A stretch of 64,000 nt of DNA from Nostoc sp. FACHB-280 (GTDB lineage Bacteria; Cyanobacteriota; Cyanobacteriia; Cyanobacteriales; Nostocaceae). The notes below the pieces were generated by a model. The model did not search any database and was not told the DNA's origin. It worked only from the letters and a program-made list of their open reading frames with translations. Shown here piece by piece: positions 44,697-53,022 of this stretch. Positions within the stretch are counted from its first letter, which is position 1; each line of letters opens with the position of its first letter. The stretch is from contig NZ_JACJSD010000014.1 of NCBI RefSeq assembly GCF_014697615.1, forward strand, positions 1 through 64,000. The letters run 5' to 3'. The position numbers and the translations under genes are program-made.

Positions 44697-44996
44697 TCAA
44701 AAGAAAGGGTCATTTTTCCAATTTTCTTTATCATAATCAGCGTGAGTCAGAAAATATTTATAATAAACAGTTTGAATTTCATAATCAATGCTAACAATTA
44801 GGCGATAAGTATTACCTTTTATGTTGAAAACTGTAAAATTACCTACTACATCTGCTGTTGGGTAAAATTGTCTAACTTCGTTGAAGTTTTGCCATGATGC
44901 AGATTTCACAATTTGATACCAAGAGTTAACTGACTCTACTGCATCTGGATATTTACCAGCATCAGCACGTAAATTACGAATGCTGATTAGGTGCAT
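44697..44996 (-). CDS. higB: HigB-like toxin (RelE-fold mRNA interferase)
   Basis: The 99-residue protein has the HigB pattern: MHLISIRNLRADAGKYPDAV, SVNSWYQIVKSASWQNFNEVRQFYPTADVVG, VFNIKGNTYRLIVSIDYEI and FLTHADYDKENW near the end. HigB cuts mRNA on ribosomes when the antitoxin is lost. The conserved Tyr, His and Asp near the C-terminus are present, so the toxin looks intact. It is the first gene of a minus-strand pair with higA. A long perfect palindrome (45048-45072) lies about 50 bases upstream. Confidence 0.85.
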   Translation of the reverse strand: MHLISIRNLRADAGKYPDAVESVNSWYQIVKSASWQNFNEVRQFYPTADVVGNFTVFNIKGNTYRLIVSIDYEIQTVYYKYFLTHADYDKENWKNDPFF

Positions 44997-45047
44997 TTTT
45001 TATTTTTGATATCAAAACTAAATATTTTTTTATTTTGTCGAACTTCT

Positions 45048-45072
45048 ATATGTTCTCATTTTGAGAACATAT
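45048..45072. promoter_or_regulatory. Perfect 25-bp palindrome upstream of higBA, likely HigA operator
   Basis: ATATGTTCTCA and TGAGAACATAT are 11-base perfect arms around TTT. The position just before the toxin gene fits an autoregulatory operator bound by a HigA dimer. It also lies about 80 bases upstream of the ileS start, so it may affect ileS too. Confidence 0.7.
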
Positions 45073-45150
45073 TGTCAAGTTAATTTTTTGAGCTTCCTGC
45101 CATCTTCTATAATTGATAAAACCTGCACATATATTCTTAGGCATGAAGCT

Positions 45151-48081
45151 GTGACGGAAACTGGAAGTTACAAAGACACTGTAAATCTACCTAAAACTAA
45201 TTTTGAGATGCGGGCTAACGCCATCAAGCGTGAACCGGAAATCCAAAAGTTTTGGGCAGACAATCAAATTTTTGAACGCCTGTCGCAAGAAAACCCAGGC
45301 GAATTATTTATACTGCATGATGGCCCTCCCTACGCAAATGGCTCTCTGCATATTGGTCATGCCTTAAATAAAATTCTCAAAGATATTATTAATCGCTACC
45401 AGTTGTTACAAGGGCGTAAGGTTCGTTATGTGCCTGGTTGGGACTGTCACGGCTTACCAATTGAACTGAAGGTTTTGCAAAATCTTAAGTCGGCAGAAAG
45501 GCAGAGTTTAACGCCTTTGCAATTGCGGCAAAAAGCCAAAGAGTTTGCTTTAGCAACGGTAGATGACCAACGTAAAAGTTTTAAACGCTATGGTGTTTGG
45601 GGTGACTGGGATAACCCATATCTCACCCTAAAGCCGGAATATGAAGCGGCGCAAATTGGTGTATTCGGGCAGATGGTGTTGAAAGGATACATCTATCGTG
45701 GGTTGAAGCCTGTTCACTGGAGTCCTAGTTCTAAAACGGCTTTGGCTGAGGCGGAATTGGAATATCCAGAAGGTCATACTTCGCGGAGTATCTATGCTGC
45801 GTTCCCTGTGACTGGTTTGTCAGAGGTAGCAAAATCAACTTTGGGAGAATATCTGCCAGAGTTGGGTGTGGCTGTGTGGACAACTACACCTTGGACAATT
45901 CCCGGTAACTTGGCTGTTGCGGTGAATGGGGATTTGAATTATGCGGTTGTGGAGGTTTCACGCAGAGACGCGGAGGAGGACACTTGCGTGGGCGGGTCTC
46001 CCGACTTGAGCAAAGTGTCCGTCGCGCAGAGAGGATTTAAGTATCTGATTGTGGCAGCGGATTTGGTGGAACGTCTAGCAGCGACTATCTCGGCTGAGTT
46101 GACGGTGAAGGCTACTTTTAAGGGTAAGGAGTTAGAACATACTACTTACCGTCATCCTTTATATGATCGGGAAAGTCCGGTGGTGGTGGGTGGTGATTAT
46201 ATCACTACTGAGTCAGGTACTGGGTTGGTACATACTGCCCCTGGTCACGGTCAAGAAGACTACATTGTGGGTCAGCGTTATGGTTTGCCCATCCTTGCAC
46301 CAGTGGATGACAATGGCAACTTTACCGAGGAAGCGGGACAGTTTGCTGGGTTGAATGTGTTGGGTGATGGAAATCAGGCGGTAATTGATGCGCTGACGGC
46401 GGCGGGTTCGCTGTTGAAGGAGGAACCTTACCAGCATAAATATCCTTATGACTGGCGGACGAAGAAACCCACGATTTTTCGGGCGACGGAACAGTGGTTT
46501 GCTTCGGTGCAAGGATTTAGGGATGAAGCATTAAAGGCGATCGCTTCTGTAAAATGGATACCAGCCCAAGGTGAAAATCGCATCACGCCAATGGTGGCGG
46601 AACGTTCTGATTGGTGTATCTCTCGTCAGCGTTCTTGGGGTGTACCAATTCCGGTATTCTATGATGATGAAACTGGCGAACCTCTGTTAAATGAGGAAAC
46701 TATCAACCATGTTCAAGCTATCGTTGCCGAAAAAGGTTCTGATGCTTGGTGGGAATTGTCGGTAGAAGAATTATTGCCAGAATCTTATCGCAACAACGGC
46801 AAGTCTTACCGCAGAGGTACAGACACAATGGATGTCTGGTTTGATTCTGGTTCATCTTGGGCGGCTGTGCTTAAGCAACGTCCAGAGTTACGCTACCCTG
46901 CTGATATTTATTTGGAAGGTTCTGACCAACATCGCGGTTGGTTCCAGTCGAGTTTGCTGACTAGTGTAGCGGTAAATGGCATTGCACCTTATAAAACTGT
47001 ATTAACTCACGGCTTTGCTTTGGATGAGCAAGGGCGGAAAATGAGTAAATCAGAAGGAAATGTGGTTGACCCCAATGCCATCATTGAAGGCGGGAAAAAT
47101 CAAAAATCAGACCCAGCTTATGGTGCAGATGTGTTGAGATTGTGGGTATCATCGGTAGACTATTCTGGTGATGTCCGCATTGGGAAAAATATCATCAAGC
47201 AGCTTAACGATGTGCGCGGTAAGATTCGCAATACAGCGCGGTTCTTGTTGGGAAGCTTGCATGATTTTGACCCGGAAAAAGATGCAATACCTTTTGAGGA
47301 TTTGCCGCAGTTAGATAAATATATGCTGCACCGCATTCGTGAGGTGTTTCAAGAAGTGACGGAAGCGTTTGAGAGTTTCCAATTCTTCCGCTTCTTCCAA
47401 ACTGTGCAGAATTTCTGCGTGGTCGATTTATCTAACTTCTACTTAGATATCGCCAAGGATAGATTGTACATCAGTGCGCCGAATGCTTTCCGCCGTCGCA
47501 GTTGTCAGACAGTGATACACATCGCTTTAGAAAATTTAGCACGAGCGATCGCACCTGTTCTCTGTCACACTGCGGAAGATATCTGGCAATATCTCCCCTA
47601 CAAAACACCCTACAAATCAGTGTTTCAAGCTGGTTGGGTGAAGTTAGAAGATGAATGGGATAATCCAGATTTAGGGGAATTTTGGGAGACTTTGCGTTCA
47701 CTCCGCACTGACGTTAACAAAGTTTTAGAACAAGCCAGGATAGAAAAAATGATTGGTTCTTCCCTGGAAGCTAAAGCTTTGATTCATATCCCTCACAAAC
47801 AGTTAGGTGATGCTATCAAAGCCTTTAACCCCAGCAAGGGTAACGGTATTGATGAACTGCGGTATTTATTGCTGACATCTCAGGTGGAAGTATTAGATTC
47901 ACCGGAGAAATTGCAAGGATTAAAATACACCGCGCAAACCGTAGACTGGCAAATTGGGGTAGTGAATGCAGATGGCGAAAAATGCGATCGCTGCTGGAAC
48001 TACTCAACCCATGTGGGAGAATCACAAGAGCATCCTTTATTGTGTGAAAGGTGCATTCCCGCCTTAGTTGGTGAGTTTTAA
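45151..48081 (+). CDS. ileS: Isoleucyl-tRNA synthetase
   Basis: The 976-residue class I synthetase has the HIGH motif in PPYANGSLHIGHALNKILKD, the KMSKS motif in GRKMSKSEGNVVDP, an editing domain (TWTIPGNLAVAV with TTPWT), and a C-terminal zinc site (CDRCW and CERC). It charges tRNA-Ile. The start is GTG 45151 (MTETGSYKDTVNLPKTNFEM), since upstream residues lack similarity. In the editing domain region, about residues 270-295 (SRRDAEEDTCVGGSPDLSKV...), an insert is encoded by nested dispersed repeats, yet the frame is intact. A 28-bp palindromic repeat follows the stop. Confidence 0.95.
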   Translation: MTETGSYKDTVNLPKTNFEMRANAIKREPEIQKFWADNQIFERLSQENPGELFILHDGPPYANGSLHIGHALNKILKDIINRYQLLQGRKVRYVPGWDCHGLPIELKVLQNLKSAERQSLTPLQLRQKAKEFALATVDDQRKSFKRYGVWGDWDNPYLTLKPEYEAAQIGVFGQMVLKGYIYRGLKPVHWSPSSKTALAEAELEYPEGHTSRSIYAAFPVTGLSEVAKSTLGEYLPELGVAVWTTTPWTIPGNLAVAVNGDLNYAVVEVSRRDAEEDTCVGGSPDLSKVSVAQRGFKYLIVAADLVERLAATISAELTVKATFKGKELEHTTYRHPLYDRESPVVVGGDYITTESGTGLVHTAPGHGQEDYIVGQRYGLPILAPVDDNGNFTEEAGQFAGLNVLGDGNQAVIDALTAAGSLLKEEPYQHKYPYDWRTKKPTIFRATEQWFASVQGFRDEALKAIASVKWIPAQGENRITPMVAERSDWCISRQRSWGVPIPVFYDDETGEPLLNEETINHVQAIVAEKGSDAWWELSVEELLPESYRNNGKSYRRGTDTMDVWFDSGSSWAAVLKQRPELRYPADIYLEGSDQHRGWFQSSLLTSVAVNGIAPYKTVLTHGFALDEQGRKMSKSEGNVVDPNAIIEGGKNQKSDPAYGADVLRLWVSSVDYSGDVRIGKNIIKQLNDVRGKIRNTARFLLGSLHDFDPEKDAIPFEDLPQLDKYMLHRIREVFQEVTEAFESFQFFRFFQTVQNFCVVDLSNFYLDIAKDRLYISAPNAFRRRSCQTVIHIALENLARAIAPVLCHTAEDIWQYLPYKTPYKSVFQAGWVKLEDEWDNPDLGEFWETLRSLRTDVNKVLEQARIEKMIGSSLEAKALIHIPHKQLGDAIKAFNPSKGNGIDELRYLLLTSQVEVLDSPEKLQGLKYTAQTVDWQIGVVNADGEKCDRCWNYSTHVGESQEHPLLCERCIPALVGEF
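45958..46030. repeat. Nested dispersed repeats inside ileS
   Basis: TCACGCAGAGACGCGGAG (45958-45975) is the inverse of the repeat at 277-302. It abuts a separate palindromic unit with arms GGACACTT (45978-45985) and AAGTGTCC (46013-46020), containing TGCGTGGGCGGGTCTCCCG. CGCGCAGAGAG follows. This looks like one repeat inserted into another. Confidence 0.75.
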
Positions 48082-48099
48082 AACAGGTTTAACATGAAT

Positions 48100-48127
48100 G
48101 TAGAGACGTTTGATCAAACGTTTCTAC
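48100..48127. repeat. 28-bp palindromic repeat (GTAGAGA...TTTCTAC), copy 3
   Basis: GTAGAGACGTTTGA and TCAAACGTTTCTAC face each other with one mismatch, 18 bases after the ileS stop. It is a member of the family at 19069 and 26983 and may end the ileS transcript. Confidence 0.75.
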
Positions 48128-48155
48128 ATTTATTTAGGAATTTATATTTTCCAAG

Positions 48156-48764
48156 ATGATGAACACCCAATTACCTGTAATCACAGACCTCTTAGGAATG
48201 GTGTTGAAAATGCAACCAAACATCATCGTAAGTGACGAGCAACTTTTTGATTTCTGTCAAGTAAATCGTGATTTTCGTATTGAACGTAATCACCTTGGAG
48301 AATTATTGATTATGCCCCCCACAGGCTCAGAAACAGATGAACGCAATTTTAATTTAACTGGTCAATTATGGATATGGGCAAAGCAAGATGGTACAGGTGT
48401 AGGTTTTGGTTCTAGCGGTGGTTTTACCTTACCTAACGGTGCAGTGCGTTCTCCTGATGCAGCCTGGATAAAAAAAGCCAGATGGGAAACAATACCTGTA
48501 GAACAAAGAAAGAGGTTTGCACCTATTTGTCCTGAATTTGTGGTGGAATTGCGTTCAGAGACAGATAATTTGAAAACATTACAAGAAAAAATGGCAGAAT
48601 ATATAGCTAATGGCACAGAATTAGGTTGGTTAATAGATAGAAAACAACACAAAGTATTTATTTATCGTCCAGAACAAGCTGTAGAAGAATTAGATAATCC
48701 TTTGACATTAAGCGGTGAAGATATATTAGCAGGATTTGTTTTAGATTTAAGTCAAATTTGGTAA
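48156..48764 (+). CDS. Uma2 family (DUF820) PD-(D/E)XK endonuclease-like protein
   Basis: The 202-residue protein has the Uma2 core: FCQVNRDFRIERNHLGELLIMPPTGSETDERN, FTLPNGAVRSPDAAWI, and FVVELRSETDNLKTLQEKMAEYIANGTELGWLID. The ligands Asp (SPDAAW) and E-x-R/K (VELRS) are in place. These nuclease-like proteins are extremely numerous in filamentous cyanobacteria and often near mobile DNA. Their biological role is not established. Start ATG 48156, or the next codon ATG. Confidence 0.88.
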   Translation: MMNTQLPVITDLLGMVLKMQPNIIVSDEQLFDFCQVNRDFRIERNHLGELLIMPPTGSETDERNFNLTGQLWIWAKQDGTGVGFGSSGGFTLPNGAVRSPDAAWIKKARWETIPVEQRKRFAPICPEFVVELRSETDNLKTLQEKMAEYIANGTELGWLIDRKQHKVFIYRPEQAVEELDNPLTLSGEDILAGFVLDLSQIW

Positions 48765-48874
48765 GCGGATACAGGGTTTTGGTTGAGTGCAGTATGTCTG
48801 CCAAGGGGAGAGGTCAAAAAAGACTATGCTATTTGATTTTTTAAACTTTCAGGAATGTATTTAGACACAATATC

Positions 48875-49279
48875 TTACAAACTTGGCACATGATGTCCCC
48901 GCCAACGGAGTAAAACAGCAGCTTGAGCTTTACAAAGCATAAAAAGGTCAGTTTCGTGACGCAGTTTCATGAGTTCTAATTTTTCTGCATCTGTTATGCT
49001 ACCACTAGAATTACGCTCTAATAGCCAGTCATATCGCTCCATTTGCTCTACTGTTTTGCAACTGCGGAGAATTTGCCACAAACTATTGTCATCTAGTTTA
49101 TCTAAAGCTGCGATATCAGCTTGAAATTCTTCTGGTACATCGTCCCATGCTGGTGGACTTCCTACCTGTAAAGCATGAACTATTACCTCTTCAATGGGAC
49201 GACGTTGAGCCTGGGCAGTGTTGACTAAACGTTGATAAAGTATTTGTGGAATTTGCAGCGTAATTGTTTCTGTGACCAT
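48875..49279 (-). CDS. Hypothetical protein with ribbon-helix-helix-like N-terminus
   Basis: The 134-residue product begins VTETITLQIPQILYQRLVNTAQAQRRPIEEVIVHAL, a beta strand and two helices like an antitoxin-type ribbon-helix-helix domain. The remainder is helical and ends in LCKAQAAVLLRWRGHHVPS. A DNA-binding antitoxin is possible, but the usual toxin partner (PIN, RelE) is not adjacent. It is the last minus-strand gene after parA, 133 bases away, with a hairpin between. Confidence 0.55.
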   Translation of the reverse strand: MVTETITLQIPQILYQRLVNTAQAQRRPIEEVIVHALQVGSPPAWDDVPEEFQADIAALDKLDDNSLWQILRSCKTVEQMERYDWLLERNSSGSITDAEKLELMKLRHETDLFMLCKAQAAVLLRWRGHHVPSL

Positions 49280-49360
49280 TGCTCAATTTCCAACCCATAC
49301 CTTGATGAACTATCTTGATTTTAGTTTAAGTGCGATCGCTGCTGAAACTTTTTAGGAAGT

Positions 49361-49400
49361 AGGTGACAGGTTACAGATCATTTTCTATTACCTGTCACCT
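49361..49400 (-). terminator. Hairpin after parA
   Basis: AGGTGACAGGT (49361-49371) and ACCTGTCACCT (49390-49400) are perfect 11-base arms with an 18-base loop, 12 bases after the parA stop. It resembles a dispersed repeat and may end the parA transcript. Confidence 0.55.
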
Positions 49401-49412
49401 ATCACCTCTCCC

Positions 49413-50297
49413 CTATAACTTCTGCAATAACTCTTGAGTTAACTGCAAAAATGCTTTAGAACCAGCAGACTGAGGTGCATTCAACACAGCAGGCATAAAA
49501 CTATCAACAGCTTTAGCCACATTAATATCAACAGGAATTTGTGCCTTACAAATTTGTTCTACACCAAAATCTTCCACAACCCGGTGCATAACTTGTTTGT
49601 AATATCTGCCAGTGAGCAAATTAGTATTGCACATACTAAATACAATTCCCAGCATTTTGATATTGATTTGTGCTTCTTGTTCGTGACTATCTTTTAACTG
49701 ACCAATGCGTCTTTCTAACAGTTGAATCCCGACTACAGATAGTGGTTCTGGCTTGGCGGGGAGGATATAAAAATCACTAGCAGCTAAAGCACTGCGAGTC
49801 AACAAATTGTAACCAGGAGCGCAATCTAACAGAATAAAATCATATTGCTCTCGCACTGGTTTTAAAATGTTATTTATCAATACTCGCTCAAAGCGATTCC
49901 ACACAGTTTCAAAGTTTTGTTCACCAAAAGCAACCGTTTGTTTGTGCAGCATTTCTGACACCACAAACTCATCATATAAATCGATATCACCTGGCAATAA
50001 ATGTAGTTCTGAAAGTCCACAAACTTGCGTTTGAATAATATCGTTAATTGTTACCTTACTATTGGGATCTGGATTGATAACATCGTCGATTAAATATCTA
50101 AATGTCAATCTTTGTTTGCGACGCTTGGCAAAGTCTAAAGGCGACATCAGACTCAGCGTGGCACTGATTTGGGTATCTAAATCTAATACCAGTACCCGCT
50201 TACCATGATTTTTCGCCAAACAAGTGGCTAAGTTGACGGTGAGAGTCGTTTTCCCTACACCGCCTTTCATATTTGCAGTAGCAATTACATATCCCAT
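49413..50297 (-). CDS. ParA-family ATPase
   Basis: The 294-residue protein has a deviant Walker A, MKGGVGKTTLTVNLATCLA (residues 10-28), a switch motif VLDLDTQISATLSLM, and YDFILLDCAPGYNLLTRSAL. It belongs to the ParA/Soj/MinD-like group that positions DNA or protein cargo by ATP-dependent dimerisation. No parB or parS site is beside it, so it is an orphan. It lies 134 bases downstream of the nuclease-translocase gene on the same strand and could be a fourth member of that cassette (inference). AGAGGAA is positioned before the ATG. Confidence 0.88.
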   Translation of the reverse strand: MGYVIATANMKGGVGKTTLTVNLATCLAKNHGKRVLVLDLDTQISATLSLMSPLDFAKRRKQRLTFRYLIDDVINPDPNSKVTINDIIQTQVCGLSELHLLPGDIDLYDEFVVSEMLHKQTVAFGEQNFETVWNRFERVLINNILKPVREQYDFILLDCAPGYNLLTRSALAASDFYILPAKPEPLSVVGIQLLERRIGQLKDSHEQEAQINIKMLGIVFSMCNTNLLTGRYYKQVMHRVVEDFGVEQICKAQIPVDINVAKAVDSFMPAVLNAPQSAGSKAFLQLTQELLQKL

Positions 50298-50431
50298 TGG
50301 TTAATTCCTCTGATGACGCATTCCCATCTAGGTAGCGTACACCCATCCTGAACGCTTAAAACTTTCGTTAAATTTAATATTTGTGGGAAATCAAAAATTA
50401 AAACTTTCAAATTATAGCAGTACCTATTTAC

Positions 50432-53008
50432 CTAAACGGAGGGTAACTGAATATTTGTGGCCAATAAGCTTTGTAAACGATGCTGTTGAGAGCCCACTTG
50501 GTAAAGTAAATCACCTTTACCCAATAAGTAAGCAGAAGAGGTTTCTGTTCCTCCCAGGACAATTTTTGAGTCTGCTTCACTGGCGGTTCGTAAAGCAACA
50601 CGTCCTGGTAAATTTGCGCGGATAATTGGTGTAACCACCTTAGCTTCTGGACGTTGGGTAGCAATGATTAAATGAATACCTGCGGCGCGTGCCATTGCTC
50701 CTAAACGTTTGATACTTTGTTCTAGTACGGTGCGAATTTCTTTTTCTGCCATAAAGTCTGCATATTCATCAAATATACAGACAATGCGAGGTAAAGACTG
50801 GGAAGAACACTGGTTATAAGTGCTTAAATCAGCACATCCCGCTTTTTCAAACTGCTGATAGCGAGACTCCATCTCTGTTACTAATTCTTCCATAAGTCCG
50901 ACAGCGCGATCGCTATCTTTGACGACTGGTGAATATAACCAAGCCATCCGTTCAAACTCTGGAAACGTGACGCGCTTGGGGTCAACCAAAGCAATTTTGA
51001 GATGTTGCGGTGCATAACGATATAGTAAGCTGAGGAGGAGCGATCGCAAAAATTCACTCTTACCGCTACCAGTTGTCCCACCAACTAAAAAGTGACAAGA
51101 ATTCGGATCTGATAAGTCTGCTTCTAATAATTCACCCTCTATGTTTACCCCAATAGCAATTTTTACAGGTGCAGTTGCAGGTAAAAATTTTGCTTGAATA
51201 TACTTTTCTAAATGGGCAATTTGCCTATCTGGACGAGGTAAATCAATACTGACATATCCCGCTTGTGGTGCAATTAAAGGTGCATTTGCTAACCCTAATT
51301 GCACTTGCAAATCATCCGATAACTTCAGTAAAGCATTCACTTTCACGCCAAGATGAGGCTTCAATTTAACCCTGATAAAAGCAGGCCCAACAGCAGCACC
51401 TTGATAATCAACACCCACACCAAACGATTGCAAAGTATTAATTAAAGTTTCCCCTATCTCATCAGCATTTGCTGTTTCTTGACTATCTTCTATCTCTTCC
51501 TCCCCCCTTTTGAAGGGGGGCTGGGGGGGATCAAATTCTACAACACCAAAAAAAGTCTGACACTTTTGCTGTTGAGGACAAATTTTGCACAAATGAGGCT
51601 GAGTTGTTGGCGGTGGTGGGTTGGGATGAGGAGATTCCCAAGTCAACCATTGCTGCATTTGTAGTAATTTATGAGGAATTAACTGATGTACTGTATTTTC
51701 TAACTGTTCCCAAGAATAACGATACTCTTTAAACTCAGGTAATACACAATAAACCGCAGAATCAACCGGAACTTTTTTCTGTTGGTGTAACATATAACTG
51801 TAAAGTGCAACCTGAGCTAATTGCGCTGAAGGATCTACAGGTTGATAGGTTTTAAACTCCACCACACACAGGCGATTAATTTCAAAATTAAACACCAGAC
51901 AGTCAAATTCACCTCTAACTAATTGTTGTGTTGTATCTGGAAGAGGAAAATTATATTCAATATTGCGTTCTTGAGATAAAAAAGTGTTACTAATTAATGT
52001 CTCTGCATTGCAATGGTGACGATTAGTTAATAATAGTTCTGCAAAGCGTTTGATGAGTCCTTGTAATCCATTCCAAACCTGTAAAAGCGTCTGTCCTTGT
52101 TCACCATCTTTTTGGATAGCTTTTTGTAAATAAGGAAAAAACTCAAGTTGATAAAATAACTGTTGCAATGCAGTCGTAATTTCTTCTAAATTTAACTGTG
52201 ATGCAGGTGGTTTAAATAAATTACTAAACTGTGGCTCAATAATAGCTAATTTAACAAACTTATCTGCTAACTGATGAAAGGGATTACCAATACCAATAGC
52301 TGTATCTTGTGGTAAAAATATTGCTTTATCACCAAATTGATGATTTAGATAAAACAGCCTTGGACACTCAAAAGCCAATCTAACTTTAGTAACACTTAAA
52401 GCAGAATTTTGCGATTTATTTGTTAAATGCTGTGAGCCATTGTTAACCATAACAATATTAGGATTATATATTTTAATTAGCTGATGATGCACAGCAGCTA
52501 GATAAACTGTATCCATTGCAGCATATTCTAACTGCTTTTGGCTGAGAGGGCGTTTTCCCCAATCACTAGATTGTTCTGCTATGTTGATATTAGAAAAATG
52601 ACAGAGTTCAACTGCTAAAGTTTTCAGTTTTAAATTCGACGTTTGCAATTTTTGGCGTGTAATTTTTCTCGCAAGTTGTAAAGTACAAGTTACATTCTTT
52701 GCTAGATGACTTCCTAAATATTTTAAGTCAAATACAGCATTATGAAATACTTTTTCAATTTGAGGGTTAATCATGATTTGATTAATGAAATTAGCCACTA
52801 ACCCATGATTATTTAGTACATCAAAAATATAAGCAGATGAGCCTGTGCTATCTGTAGGGTCAGCTAATACCTGAATCAACGATAATTTAGGTTGTGAAGT
52901 ATACCAATTAGCAATTTCTGTATCTAACCACAATATTTTAGTCGTTGTTAATTGCGACATTACTTCTTGAATTGTGGCTGGTTCTGTCAGGTAGTGCATT
53001 GATAACAT
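50432..53008 (-). CDS. Fused DEDD exonuclease, Cas4-like FeS nuclease and FtsK/HerA-type translocase
   Basis: From ATG 53008 (MLSMHYLTEP) the product is 858 residues. Residues 20-180 are an RNase D-like 3'-5' exonuclease (D29-T-E31 in LWLDTE, D94 in HNAVFDLKYL, Y162 and D166 in LEYAAMDTVYL). Residues 205-490 are a PD-(D/E)XK domain of the Cas4/AddB sort, with D369 (GEFDCLV), E384-F-K386 and four cysteines (C215 in FECPRLFY; C474, C477, C483) placed for a [4Fe-4S] cluster. Residues 530-858 are an FtsK-like ATPase (Walker A GGTTGSGKS 643-651; Walker B IVCIFDEYAD 742-751). The start is 14 bases after the upstream stop. A repeat-encoded DPPQPPFKRGE insert sits at about 493-503. No characterised protein that I know has this order. 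Confidence 0.85.
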   Translation of the reverse strand: MLSMHYLTEPATIQEVMSQLTTTKILWLDTEIANWYTSQPKLSLIQVLADPTDSTGSSAYIFDVLNNHGLVANFINQIMINPQIEKVFHNAVFDLKYLGSHLAKNVTCTLQLARKITRQKLQTSNLKLKTLAVELCHFSNINIAEQSSDWGKRPLSQKQLEYAAMDTVYLAAVHHQLIKIYNPNIVMVNNGSQHLTNKSQNSALSVTKVRLAFECPRLFYLNHQFGDKAIFLPQDTAIGIGNPFHQLADKFVKLAIIEPQFSNLFKPPASQLNLEEITTALQQLFYQLEFFPYLQKAIQKDGEQGQTLLQVWNGLQGLIKRFAELLLTNRHHCNAETLISNTFLSQERNIEYNFPLPDTTQQLVRGEFDCLVFNFEINRLCVVEFKTYQPVDPSAQLAQVALYSYMLHQQKKVPVDSAVYCVLPEFKEYRYSWEQLENTVHQLIPHKLLQMQQWLTWESPHPNPPPPTTQPHLCKICPQQQKCQTFFGVVEFDPPQPPFKRGEEEIEDSQETANADEIGETLINTLQSFGVGVDYQGAAVGPAFIRVKLKPHLGVKVNALLKLSDDLQVQLGLANAPLIAPQAGYVSIDLPRPDRQIAHLEKYIQAKFLPATAPVKIAIGVNIEGELLEADLSDPNSCHFLVGGTTGSGKSEFLRSLLLSLLYRYAPQHLKIALVDPKRVTFPEFERMAWLYSPVVKDSDRAVGLMEELVTEMESRYQQFEKAGCADLSTYNQCSSQSLPRIVCIFDEYADFMAEKEIRTVLEQSIKRLGAMARAAGIHLIIATQRPEAKVVTPIIRANLPGRVALRTASEADSKIVLGGTETSSAYLLGKGDLLYQVGSQQHRLQSLLATNIQLPSV
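51490..51537. repeat. C/G-rich palindromic repeat inside the nuclease-translocase gene
   Basis: TCCCCCCTTTTGAAGGGGGG followed by a CTGGGGGGGATC run is a common cyanobacterial repeat with a CCCCCC/GGGGGG stem. It is read in frame as DPPQPPFKRGE on the minus strand, between the FeS nuclease and the translocase, which is a tolerant linker position. Confidence 0.7.
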
Positions 53009-53022
53009 TGAATAAACATAAG

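Noticed and set aside
49413-50297. ParA as a plasmid partition system or integrated plasmid
   Set aside because: No ParB-like gene, parS-like repeats or replication gene is present, and the flanks are core cyanobacterial genes.
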